In this document: piece by piece, positions 1 through 6,340 of the stretch
Layout: each line of letters opens with the position of its first letter
Position numbering within the stretch: position 1 is the first letter of the stretch
Origin: DATLBY01 sp035526665
GTDB taxonomy: Bacteria > Acidobacteriota > Terriglobia > Bryobacterales > Bryobacteraceae
NCBI GenBank assembly: GCA_035526665.1
Contig: DATLBY010000475.1
Span: 1 to 8,291 of the forward strand
DNA length: 8,291 nt
Direction of reading: 5' to 3'
Notes under the pieces: model-generated
The model's database searches: none
The model's input: the letters and a program-made list of their open reading frames with translations, nothing else
Told to the model about the DNA's origin: nothing
Made by a program: the position numbers and the translations under genes

Positions 1-212
1 ATCGGTTTGGAGCACTGTAAGCAGCGCATGCAGTCGAGCGTATTCCTCAGTTTTTTCCTAGCGCATCGATAGAGAAAAAGATACGCATAGAAGCACCTAA
101 GGACAGATCGGCCAATACGGGACTTACTTTAGTATTAAAAGAGATGGCTTAGCCAAACTTTTGCGAGGGCCTAAGGAATTAGCTGCCGCGCCCCCAGTGG
201 GTGCCGATCGGC
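1..212. other. No gene found; left-edge spacer downstream of carD
   Basis: I see no convincing coding region, tRNA or known RNA family here. The stretch is richer in A and T than the genes to its right. It contains two weak inverted repeats: an AT-rich one at about 51-78 (a T run facing an A run) and a short TGGC-TTA-GCCA at about 145-155. Either could be part of the 3' end of the carD transcript, but neither has the stem strength plus U tract of a clear intrinsic terminator. It may also contain the promoter or 3' end of a gene lying outside the window. Confidence 0.5.
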
Positions 213-722
213 CTAGAGCGCCTCAGGGAAAACGAGCGAGGACTTGGCCAGCGCACGCTGCAGGATCTCCACCGCCTCAGGTTCCCGTAAACCCCGGCAA
301 ATCGAGATCTCGGTGATCAACATATGGCGGGAGCGGTCGAGCATCTTTTTTTCCCGGAAAGACAGGGGTTTGTCTGCCTGCAGAATGAGGAGAGTTTTCA
401 GAACTTCAGCGATTTCGAGAAGGCTGCCACTGCGCATCTTCTCGGAATTCTCTTTAAAACGGTGCTTCCAGTCATTGCTGCATTTGCTCATGCCGGAGGC
501 CAAAAACACCAATACCCGGGCAATTTCCGCCGATTTGGTGACCTTGCGAAGGCCTACGTCCCCCACGTGCGAGAACGGCACCATCACCGTCAAACTGTTG
601 TACGTCAGGCGCAGGAGGTAAAACCGTTCGAACTGGGCGCCAAACGAACGAGTGCTGATATTCTCGATCGTCCCGACTCCGTGGTTCGGGTACACAACTT
701 TCTCACCAACTTGAAAGGTCAT
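213..722 (-). CDS. CarD/CdnL family RNA polymerase-binding transcription regulator
   Basis: This 169-residue protein matches the CarD/CdnL family, which binds the RNA polymerase beta subunit and stabilises open complexes, notably at rRNA and growth-related promoters. The N-terminal Tudor-like RNAP-interaction domain spans about residues 1-60, with the family opening FxVGExVVYPxHGVG. The C-terminal helical DNA-contacting domain spans about 65-165. Trp85 in NDWKHRF aligns with the minor-groove wedge Trp85 of Mycobacterium tuberculosis CarD, and Arg25 (STR) aligns with its beta-contacting Arg25. Position 47 is Met where M. tuberculosis has Arg47, a change I believe is common in other CdnL proteins. 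The length is normal. The ATG start is supported by AGGAGGT at 729-735, six bases upstream. It seems monocistronic with its own promoter. Family assignment is secure; its target genes are unknown. Confidence 0.95.
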   Translation of the reverse strand: MTFQVGEKVVYPNHGVGTIENISTRSFGAQFERFYLLRLTYNSLTVMVPFSHVGDVGLRKVTKSAEIARVLVFLASGMSKCSNDWKHRFKENSEKMRSGSLLEIAEVLKTLLILQADKPLSFREKKMLDRSRHMLITEISICRGLREPEAVEILQRALAKSSLVFPEAL

Positions 723-728
723 CCGGGG

Positions 729-735
729 ACCTCCT
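729..735 (-). promoter_or_regulatory. Strong ribosome binding site of the carD-family gene
   Basis: Read on the minus strand the bases are AGGAGGT, a full anti-Shine-Dalgarno match, with a six-base spacer to the ATG at 722. It is the best ribosome binding site in the window and fixes the carD start. Confidence 0.85.
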
Positions 736-785
736 GTACACTTTCGTGAAGTTGTCAGTTACGGCAAAGCTAGACTGAAAAGAGA

Positions 786-814
786 ATATTAAATCTAAGT
801 TGTCACAGTGTCAA
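786..814 (-). promoter_or_regulatory. Sigma70-type promoter of the carD-family gene
   Basis: On the minus strand there is a perfect -35 TTGACA (809-814), a 17-base spacer and a -10 TAATAT (786-791) that keeps the key first, second and last bases of TATAAT. The predicted transcription start is near 779, giving a leader of about 57 bases before the ATG. This is the strongest promoter match I can see in the window, and it fits a highly expressed global regulator. Confidence 0.7.
800..814. promoter_or_regulatory. Imperfect 15-base palindrome over the carD -35 box
   Basis: The plus strand reads TTGTCAC-A-GTGTCAA. The two 7-base arms are inverted repeats of each other with a single mismatch, and they sit exactly on the -35 box and the start of the spacer. 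A dimeric repressor bound here would block polymerase. Part of the symmetry could simply come from the TTGACA consensus recurring by chance, so an operator role is an inference. Confidence 0.35.
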
Positions 815-911
815 TAGAAATGTGGCCTGCGACGCTAGGTACAGGGATCACTGTAGGCAAATTCCGAAGCTCTGGTGGCCGCCTAACACTTTACTGAGGT
901 GCACACATGAC

Positions 912-934
912 GTAACGCCTGATGGCAAGGTTAC
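912..934 (-). terminator. Candidate hairpin at the 3' end of the isomerase gene
   Basis: Just after the isomerase stop codon, the minus strand can fold as GTAAC, a three-base bulge (CTT), GCC, loop ATCA, GGC, GTTAC. That is eight base pairs in all. No U tract follows, so it is not a standard intrinsic terminator. It could mark the end of the long minus-strand operon as a 3'-end-stabilising or Rho-associated hairpin, or be incidental. Confidence 0.3.
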
Positions 935-939
935 ACTCC

Positions 940-1785
940 CTAGGCGTGTTTAGTCTCTACCATCACCCGGCGCAAATAGCTCAGGTTCCGCCGCATGTCC
1001 GCTTCAATCGACTTTGACGGCGAATCCGTCTCCAGATTGGCATAACCCTGAAAATCGCTATGCGAGATGGACTTGAGAACCGCTTTCATGTCGACTTTGC
1101 CTTCTCCCAGGTATCCGGGGTTGTCTTTGAAGTGAAACTGGCAGATCCGTTTGGTTCCCAGCCACTCGATTTCACGCGGCGCATCGAAGCCGTTGCGGGT
1201 CGAATTGCCAACGTCATAGTAGATTAGTACGGCTTTTGAGCCGATCCGGTCGAGGATCCGGACATTGTCCTGAGCCGAAATGGTGTTTTCCAGGCCGAGT
1301 ATCACGCCAGCCGTCTGGGCCATAGGAGCCACGTCTTTCAAGGCGTCGGCCACGTAATCCATCTCGGCGGGCGAAGTCAGCGCCCCTTTGCCGAAAAAGG
1401 GAAGGAGAATCACTTTGGCTCCGAGCTTTTTCGTAACCGGAATACTATCCGCCACCCACTTCTGACCCAGCTTGTCATTCTTCAGGTAATTCACGTGGAG
1501 AATATCGAGGCAGGTCCCGTTCAGGCGGATACCCTGCTTCTTCGACTCAGCTAGATACTTACCGATCAGCTCGTCGTTGTCCAGCGGGAGCTTGTTGTCC
1601 TCCGCCTGCCGGCCCAGGCTGACCTGAACTCCCTCAAAGTCGAGCTTTTTGGCAAGCGCAACCGCTTCCAGCTTGCCTGCCAGCTTCAGGTTCCAATCGG
1701 TGACGCCGATTTTTAGACCCTTCAAGCCAGCCAGGGCAGGCAAAGCCGCCGCACTCACGAGGAATTTTCTACGCGACCAATTCAT
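940..1785 (-). CDS. Tat-exported sugar phosphate isomerase/epimerase-like TIM-barrel protein
   Basis: This 281-residue protein belongs to the xylose isomerase-like TIM-barrel superfamily (AP_endonuc_2 fold). It starts with a twin-arginine signal (SRRKFLV, residues 4-10, then an Ala-rich stretch to about 20), so export across the inner membrane in folded form is likely. The four metal ligands expected from D-tagatose 3-epimerase-type enzymes appear in order and at fitting spacing: Glu166 (GLENT), Asp191 (YYDVGNS), His218 (QFHFKD) and Glu252 (LETD). An intact metal-dependent ketose epimerase or isomerase active site is therefore plausible; the substrate cannot be told. The ATG is supported by AGGAG at 1794-1798, eight bases upstream. 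It lies 53 bases after mnmE on the same strand and may be read through from it or use a weak promoter in the gap. Such Tat-signal isomerases are frequent in Acidobacteria and Planctomycetes. Confidence 0.88.
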   Translation of the reverse strand: MNWSRRKFLVSAAALPALAGLKGLKIGVTDWNLKLAGKLEAVALAKKLDFEGVQVSLGRQAEDNKLPLDNDELIGKYLAESKKQGIRLNGTCLDILHVNYLKNDKLGQKWVADSIPVTKKLGAKVILLPFFGKGALTSPAEMDYVADALKDVAPMAQTAGVILGLENTISAQDNVRILDRIGSKAVLIYYDVGNSTRNGFDAPREIEWLGTKRICQFHFKDNPGYLGEGKVDMKAVLKSISHSDFQGYANLETDSPSKSIEADMRRNLSYLRRVMVETKHA

Positions 1786-1806
1786 GCAAACAGCTCCTGG
1801 TGTAGC

Positions 1807-1835
1807 AGTATACGCTTTTGGGGGACGCTATTGCA
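1807..1835 (-). promoter_or_regulatory. Weak candidate promoter of the isomerase gene
   Basis: In the gap after mnmE the minus strand has a good -10 TATACT (1807-1812), but only a poor -35 at 17-18 bases upstream (TGCAAT or CTGCAA). Transcription would start near 1800, just ahead of the AGGAG ribosome binding site, leaving a very short leader. It would let the isomerase be expressed apart from the housekeeping operon. Confidence 0.3.
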
Positions 1836-1838
1836 GGA

Positions 1839-3176
1839 TCACTTTCCGATGCAAAAGGTGGAGAAGATCCGGTTCAGAATGTCGTCCGCCGTGGTCGCGC
1901 CGGTGATGGCGTCCACAGGACGAAGGGCCGCGTACAGATCCAGCAACACCATCTCGTGAGGAATGAACGTGCGGACCGCGCCGGCCGCGCGATCGAGCGC
2001 GTCCAGCGCCTCGCGCAGCAGCTGTTCATGCCGAAGACTGGTGATAAAGCCTGCTTCCTGCGGAATTCCGGCCTCCGGCGACACGGCGGCGACGATTTGC
2101 CGGCGCAACTCCAGGACGCCGTCGCCCGTGAGTGCCGACACCAGCACATCACAGGCAGCCTGGGCTCCGATGTCGCTCTTGTTCCCCACCACCACCGGTC
2201 GGCCGTGCGACCGCGCACGGGCCACGAGCTCTTCGTCCTGGGGGGTTAGCGGGAGCGAAGCATCGACGACCACCAGAGTCAGATCGGCATCGGCCATTGC
2301 CTGATAGCTGCGCTCGACGCCGAGCGTCTCCACCAGGTCCTGCCCCGGCCGGATTCCGGCGGTGTCCACAAAGCGCACGGGCAGCCCCTGCATGGATGCC
2401 ACCTCGGAAACGGTGTCCCGCGTGGTGCCGGGGATGTCGGTGACAATGGCGCGATCTTGTTCGATCAGCCGGTTGAACAGACTGCTCTTCCCCACATTCG
2501 GCTGTCCGATGATGGCGAGCGTAAAGCCTGAGTGCACCAGCTTGCCGAAGGCGAAGCTGCGAACCAGAAGGTCCAAACCGAGGCGGACGGACTCGATCCT
2601 GCGCAGGATCTCTTCGGCCGGCGCCACGCTGATGTCATCCTCGGCAAAGTCGATACCAGCCTCCAGTAGCGCGATCAGCTCGACCAGCTGGTCCTTGAGC
2701 GGCTGGATGCGGCGGGAAACCGAGCCTTCCACCTGCTGGTTGGCGACGCGTGCCTGATAGAGGGTCGTCGATTCAATCAGGTCCCGGACCGCTTCGGCCT
2801 GCGGCAGATCGAGCCGTCCATGGAGGTAGGCGCGAAGAGTGAATTCACCGGGCTCAGCCAGCCTGGCGCCGGCAGCGCATGCGCTCTCCAGGCAGTGGCG
2901 CAGGATCACGGGCGAACCGTGGCAGGCGATCTCAATGACATCCTCGGCTGTATACGATTTCGGCGCCGCGTAGTATGTGGCAATCACGCTATCCACCACA
3001 GCGCCGGCGGCATCCAGCAGACCGGCACGCGCCGGGCGCCAGGATTCCAGGGATTTGCCGGTGACCAGAATGCGCCCGGCAATGGCAAGCGACTCCCGCC
3101 CGGAGAGGCGGACGAGACCGATTCCGCTGCGTCCGGGCGGAGTGGCTATAGCTGCGATTGTGTCGAGGAGTTGCAC
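1839..3176 (-). CDS. mnmE: tRNA uridine-5-carboxymethylaminomethyl(34) modification GTPase MnmE
   Basis: MnmE works with MnmG to add carboxymethylaminomethyl to the wobble uridine (U34) of several tRNAs, using a tetrahydrofolate one-carbon unit and potassium-activated GTP hydrolysis. All 445 residues look intact. The N-terminal folate-binding domain opens with DTIAAIATPPGRSGIGLVRLSG. The G domain, inserted in the helical domain, carries G1 GQPNVGKS (224-231, with Asn227 at the potassium-binding place), G2 TDIPGTTRD (246-254), G3 DTAG (271-274), G4 NKSD (332-335) and G5 SALTG (347-351). The protein ends in the family's FCIGK with catalytic Cys442. The start is GTG, with no clear Shine-Dalgarno, six bases after the khpB stop, so translation is probably coupled. 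The usual followers mnmG, rsmG and parAB are not next to it. Confidence 0.98.
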   Translation of the reverse strand: MQLLDTIAAIATPPGRSGIGLVRLSGRESLAIAGRILVTGKSLESWRPARAGLLDAAGAVVDSVIATYYAAPKSYTAEDVIEIACHGSPVILRHCLESACAAGARLAEPGEFTLRAYLHGRLDLPQAEAVRDLIESTTLYQARVANQQVEGSVSRRIQPLKDQLVELIALLEAGIDFAEDDISVAPAEEILRRIESVRLGLDLLVRSFAFGKLVHSGFTLAIIGQPNVGKSSLFNRLIEQDRAIVTDIPGTTRDTVSEVASMQGLPVRFVDTAGIRPGQDLVETLGVERSYQAMADADLTLVVVDASLPLTPQDEELVARARSHGRPVVVGNKSDIGAQAACDVLVSALTGDGVLELRRQIVAAVSPEAGIPQEAGFITSLRHEQLLREALDALDRAAGAVRTFIPHEMVLLDLYAALRPVDAITGATTADDILNRIFSTFCIGK

Positions 3177-3182
3177 CGCCGG

Positions 3183-3737
3183 TTAGCGGCGGCCGGGTCT
3201 GCGAAACGGCGGCGGCGCGGATTTCGGCGGAGCCGAAGGCATTCCCGCCGGATACACCACCACCTGGCGGTAAGGACCCATGCCCGCGCTTTCGCTGCGC
3301 ACCTGCGGCTCGTTGCGCAAGGCAAGGTGAATAATACGCCGCTCGCGGCTGTTCATTGGATTGAACTCGAAGGGGATTTTGCTCTTCTTTACCTTTTCAG
3401 CCGCCGTCAGGGCGCTCAGCCGAAGCTCCTCCACGCGGAGCATGCGGTAATCGTTGGCATCGAATTGGAGCTGCGAATGTTCGTCGGCCGACATCCGGAG
3501 CATCTCCATGGTCAACTGCTCCAGCGCCAGCAGAAGCTCCCCTTTGTTGGCGAGCAACAGATCGACGTCGGGACCTTTAAAGCGCACTACGACCTCGGGA
3601 TTCTCAAAATCCGCATGGAGCGTGGCAGCGTGGCCGATCTGGTAATGAAGCTGGAAGCCGCCGCTCTGCAAGAGAGCAGCGAGGAACGCATCAATTTTGG
3701 GTCCGGCGGACTCCACTGTGTACTTTCTGTCGGCCAC
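3183..3737 (-). CDS. khpB: KhpB/Jag-like KH-R3H RNA-binding protein
   Basis: This 184-residue protein sits in the usual jag place just after yidC and has the KH plus R3H layout of KhpB (Jag, formerly SpoIIIJ-associated protein), an RNA chaperone-like protein that pairs with KhpA in Firmicutes. The type-II KH domain covers about 48-82. The R3H domain covers about 121-162, with PMNSRERRIIHLAL holding the R-x3-H pair (Arg133, His137) and the typical SxGxGxYRxVVVYP ending. The KH GxxG loop is degenerate, reading ANKG at 63-66. I see no Jag_N domain ahead of the KH domain. The tail (about 167-184) is Pro- and Arg-rich and basic, which may add RNA affinity. The start is GTG, with GAGGG at 3748-3752 inside the end of yidC, and only five bases separate it from the yidC stop, so the two are probably co-translated. 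Confidence 0.9.
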   Translation of the reverse strand: MADRKYTVESAGPKIDAFLAALLQSGGFQLHYQIGHAATLHADFENPEVVVRFKGPDVDLLLANKGELLLALEQLTMEMLRMSADEHSQLQFDANDYRMLRVEELRLSALTAAEKVKKSKIPFEFNPMNSRERRIIHLALRNEPQVRSESAGMGPYRQVVVYPAGMPSAPPKSAPPPFRRPGRR

Positions 3738-3742
3738 GTTTT

Positions 3743-5446
3743 CTAAACCCTCGGACTCTTTTTCTTCACCGGCCTTGTTTCAGTAACGGCAGGCGTGGGC
3801 ATCGCGCGGTTGAAAAACCACTGCTGCGCCATTCCTACTACGTTTCCGGTTAACCAGTATAGTACGAGCCCGCTCGAAACGCCGTAGAACATGAAGCCCA
3901 TCATCAGCGGCATCAGCATCATGACCTTTTGCTGCGCCGGGTCGGCGGAAGTTGCGGGGGAGATCTTTTGCAGCAGGAACTGAGTAGCGATTAGAGCCAG
4001 CGGGAGAATGCGAATCGCCAGGGTCTCGGGCTGCGACAGATCATTGACCCAGAGCCACTGCGCGCCGCGCATCTCGATGGCGACCGTCAGCACGGTATAG
4101 AAAGAGATGAAGAACGGGATCTGCAGCACCATTGGGAAACACCCACCCGCGGGATTGACTCCTTCGCGCTTGTAGAGCGCCATCACTTCGGCGTTCTGGT
4201 CCGCCTTCTTCGGGTCGCGGAGACCAATGCCTTCATACTTTTTGTTGATGGCAGCGATCTGGGGCGCGAGCACCTGCATCTTCTTCATCGACTTCATGCT
4301 GGAGAATTTCAAGGGCAGTAGCAGGAAATTGATGATGATCGTAACCACCACAATGGACCAGCCGTAGTTGTGAACCCAGCGGTCGTTCACCCAGTTCAGA
4401 GCGAGAAACAGCGGCTTGGCCAGGAAGCCCAGCCAGCGGCCGAAATTGATGAGCGACTCCAGCCGCGGATCCACTTTCCGCATGAGATCGAGGTCCTTGG
4501 GACCGACAAACAGAGAGAACGCATTCTGGCCGCTGCCGCCGACGGCTGCCCCTACATGCGGCTCCTCGGTCTTCGGATCCACGGCCGTGGGAACAGGATC
4601 ATTCAGCGTCTGCAACTGCAGGGACTTGCCGTCCTGCGGCAGGAAAACTGCGGCAAAGAAATTATCCTCGATGCCGGCGTAGGCATAGGCGCCGGTGACC
4701 GATACAGGCCCGTTCTTGGCAGTGCCGGAATCGTTCTGGATCAACTTGTTGTCGGCCGCCTCGAAGTAGACGGCGTGCTGGTTCCCAGCGGCTTTCAGGA
4801 CCGTGCTATCGCCGAAGCCGCCGCGCCAGGCGATCAGATGCGGAACGGCGGCTGTCCCCTGCAATACTTCCGTAGTCAACTGCGCCAGATAGCTGTTGCG
4901 CGTAAAGCGGAAGGATTTGCGGGCGGTGTTCTGCCCATCGGCAAACTCATAGTCGATACCAAGACCGTCCGGAGCCGGCTTCGCGATGTATAGAGCCTGG
5001 TTGAGATCGGTGGCTGGTTTCTGGTCGGTGAAGATCAGCGAGAAGGGATAGTAGACCTTCGAGGCGGCGGCCGTATTGACCAGTTCGAGCGGCTTGCCGG
5101 TCCCGTCGTGGTATTTCTTCAGCTGCCAGCTTTGCACCACCGCGCCGCGATTGGAAAACACGATGCGGTAAAGGGCGGTGTCGATGGTAAACAGCTCTTC
5201 TTTAGGCGCGGCCACGACCTGCGAAGGAGGCGCGGCGCCCTTGGGAGTGTCCGGTGGAGGAGCGGGCGCGGACTGCTGCTGCGGCTTGGCAGGCTCGGTC
5301 TGCTTGACGATCGCTTTGGGCGGCGCCGGCTTATAAAAATACTGCGTCACGAACAGAACAGCGCCCATCAGCACGAATGCAAGCAGCAAGCGTTGCTCGA
5401 TGGAGATGTCGGGTTTCTTCGGTCCTGGTTTATCGGAATCGGCCAT
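3743..5446 (-). CDS. yidC: Membrane protein insertase YidC (long, Gram-negative type)
   Basis: YidC inserts and folds inner-membrane proteins alone or with SecYEG. This 567-residue form has the Gram-negative plan. It has an N-terminal membrane anchor (about 19-37), a Pro/Ala/Lys/Gln-rich linker (about 39-80), a periplasmic beta-sandwich domain (about 82-330), then the five-helix insertase core. The core includes the segment NYGWSIVVVT (360-369) running to about 380, a cytoplasmic hairpin (about 385-430), then NPAGGCFPMVLQIPFF (431-446), a helix near 475-493, SPATSADPAQQKVMMLMP (496-513) and SGLVLYWLTGN (525-535). The C-terminus is short and basic (KKKSPRV). The arginine of the substrate groove (Arg366 in E. 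coli) aligns with Asn373 here. The ATG start has no evident Shine-Dalgarno and lies 11 bases after yidD. Confidence 0.98.
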   Translation of the reverse strand: MADSDKPGPKKPDISIEQRLLLAFVLMGAVLFVTQYFYKPAPPKAIVKQTEPAKPQQQSAPAPPPDTPKGAAPPSQVVAAPKEELFTIDTALYRIVFSNRGAVVQSWQLKKYHDGTGKPLELVNTAAASKVYYPFSLIFTDQKPATDLNQALYIAKPAPDGLGIDYEFADGQNTARKSFRFTRNSYLAQLTTEVLQGTAAVPHLIAWRGGFGDSTVLKAAGNQHAVYFEAADNKLIQNDSGTAKNGPVSVTGAYAYAGIEDNFFAAVFLPQDGKSLQLQTLNDPVPTAVDPKTEEPHVGAAVGGSGQNAFSLFVGPKDLDLMRKVDPRLESLINFGRWLGFLAKPLFLALNWVNDRWVHNYGWSIVVVTIIINFLLLPLKFSSMKSMKKMQVLAPQIAAINKKYEGIGLRDPKKADQNAEVMALYKREGVNPAGGCFPMVLQIPFFISFYTVLTVAIEMRGAQWLWVNDLSQPETLAIRILPLALIATQFLLQKISPATSADPAQQKVMMLMPLMMGFMFYGVSSGLVLYWLTGNVVGMAQQWFFNRAMPTPAVTETRPVKKKSPRV

Positions 5447-5457
5447 TGAGAGTAGGG

Positions 5458-5667
5458 TTATCGAACGGGATCAAAGCCGCCCTGGTGGAAGGGATGGCAA
5501 CGGAATAGCCTGCGGGCGCCCATGGCAATTCCGCGCAAGACGCCATGACGCGCCACGGCCTGCATCATAAACTCGGAACAAGTGGGATGGAAGCGGCAGG
5601 CGGAAGGCAGCAGCGGAGAAATCCATCGCTTATAGGTACGTAAGGCCCCAATTACGAGTTCTTGCAT
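5458..5667 (-). CDS. yidD: Membrane protein insertion efficiency factor YidD
   Basis: YidD is a small membrane-associated protein that sits near YidC and helps insertion of membrane proteins. This 69-residue copy has the full family signature: an amphipathic N-terminus (LRTYKRWISPLLP), CRFHPTCSEF (24-33) and GARRLFRCHPFHQGGFDPV (50-68), with Cys24, Cys30 and Cys58 all present. The ATG at 5667 overlaps the 3' end of rnpA by 16 bases. A GAGGT lies 18 bases upstream, too far for an ordinary ribosome binding site, so translation is probably coupled to rnpA. Length is slightly short but normal for the family. Confidence 0.96.
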   Translation of the reverse strand: MQELVIGALRTYKRWISPLLPSACRFHPTCSEFMMQAVARHGVLRGIAMGARRLFRCHPFHQGGFDPVR

Positions 5668-6053
5668 TGTGCGAAAAGTTTTCCGACCTCACGGTGCAAG
5701 GCTTCGGTGGAGACGGTAAGAATGGCGCGCCGGGGATTGAAGACGACCCACCAGCCGCCTCCGATTCCGCTCAACTGCAACCGCACCGCTTCCCGCATTC
5801 GCCTTCTCATCCGGTTACGGACCACGCTCTTGCCCATGGCCCGGGAGACGGTAAAACCGATTTGAGGACCCGGCGGCTGGTCCTCTGTCCGGAGCGCGAA
5901 GGCTGCGAAAAAAGGACAGCTGAAACGGGAACCCTGGTCATAAACCCGGCGGAAATCACTGGACCGCAGGATTCGGACAGTTTTGGGGAAGCCAAAGTCT
6001 TTCCGGTCCGCGGAATCTGGTTTACTTGGCGTAGCGGACAGCGCGCTCGTCAC
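5652..6053 (-). CDS. rnpA: Ribonuclease P protein component RnpA
   Basis: RnpA is the protein cofactor of the RNase P ribozyme, which cuts the 5' leader from precursor tRNAs. The 133 residues hold the conserved core: FPKTVRILRSSDFRRVYDQG (22-41), IGFTVSRAMGKSVVRNRMRR (65-84), which contains the RNR signature at 79-81, and the C-terminal helix region up to FAQC. About 20 extra residues (MTSALSATPSKPDSADRKDF) precede the core. The start must be the GTG at 6051-6053. An in-frame TGA lies at 6060-6062, and no ATG, GTG or TTG occurs between this GTG and the core. That forces a 32-base overlap with rpmH in another frame. No Shine-Dalgarno is visible at the right distance, so initiation is probably coupled to rpmH translation. 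Confidence 0.95.
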   Translation of the reverse strand: MTSALSATPSKPDSADRKDFGFPKTVRILRSSDFRRVYDQGSRFSCPFFAAFALRTEDQPPGPQIGFTVSRAMGKSVVRNRMRRRMREAVRLQLSGIGGGWWVVFNPRRAILTVSTEALHREVGKLFAQCKNS

Positions 6054-6189
6054 TGACGGTCAACTTGTGACGGCCCTTGGCCCGGCGGCGGGCGAGTACG
6101 GCCCGGCCATCCTTTGTTTTCATGCGTTCACGGAATCCGTGCACCTTGGCTCGCTTACGATTATTCGGCTGAAACGTACGTTTTGGCAT
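6022..6189 (-). CDS. rpmH: Large ribosomal subunit protein bL34
   Basis: Translating the minus strand from the ATG at 6187-6189 gives 55 residues: MPKRTFQPNNRKRAKVHGFR, then ERMKTKDGRAVLARRRAKGR, then HKLTVSDERAVRYAK and TAA. This is ribosomal protein bL34, a small, very basic protein of the large subunit. The family usually ends near the TVSD motif at about 44-47 residues; here eight residues follow it, and these are encoded in the overlap with rnpA. AGGA at 6198-6201, eight bases upstream, supports the start. It is the first gene of the minus-strand operon. Confidence 0.97.
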   Translation of the reverse strand: MPKRTFQPNNRKRAKVHGFRERMKTKDGRAVLARRRAKGRHKLTVSDERAVRYAK

Positions 6190-6269
6190 GTGATATTTCC
6201 TGAGCGCCGGCTAGCAACTCGCCCCAAAGCGCTACGCTTGTTAAAGATTACTGAAAGTCCAAAACTATC

Positions 6270-6298
6270 AGTATATAGAGCCCGGCAGGGAAGTGCAA
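6270..6298 (-). promoter_or_regulatory. Candidate promoter of the rpmH-rnpA-yidD-yidC-khpB-mnmE operon
   Basis: On the minus strand there is a -10 TATACT (6270-6275), a 17-base spacer and a weaker -35 TTGCAC (6293-6298). The predicted start is near 6263, giving a leader of about 73 bases before rpmH. The -10 is near consensus; the -35 matches only its TTG. No other spacer of note breaks the operon downstream, so this is the best candidate for the main promoter. Confidence 0.5.
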
Positions 6299-6311
6299 AC
6301 TTACCTGTCCA

Positions 6312-6340
6312 TTGACTTCGCATTTCGATTGGTATATGAC
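6312..6340 (+). promoter_or_regulatory. Candidate promoter of the TonB-dependent receptor gene
   Basis: The plus strand has TTGACT (6312-6317), a 17-base spacer and TATGAC (6335-6340); TATATG at 6333-6338 is an alternative -10 with a 15-base spacer. Transcription would begin near 6347, about 49 bases before the ATG at 6396. It points away from the rpmH promoter, with 13 bases between the two -35 boxes. Confidence 0.45.

Noticed and set aside
145..155. Short TGGC-TTA-GCCA inverted repeat downstream of carD as a terminator
   Set aside because: The stem is only four to five base pairs and the T-rich stretches beside it are broken, so an intrinsic terminator is not supported.
840..857. TACAG-GGATCA-CTGTA inverted repeat as an operator between carD and the isomerase
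   Set aside because: Five-base arms are expected by chance, and it lies upstream of the carD -35 box without any other support.
2820..3746. Plus-strand open frame of 308 codons opposite mnmE and khpB
   Set aside because: It lies wholly antisense to two well-recognised genes, shows no family motif, and has an Arg/His/Gly-rich composition typical of a frame mirrored from GC-rich codons.
4370..4993. Plus-strand open frame of 207 codons opposite yidC
   Set aside because: Antisense shadow of yidC with no recognisable domain or ribosome binding site.
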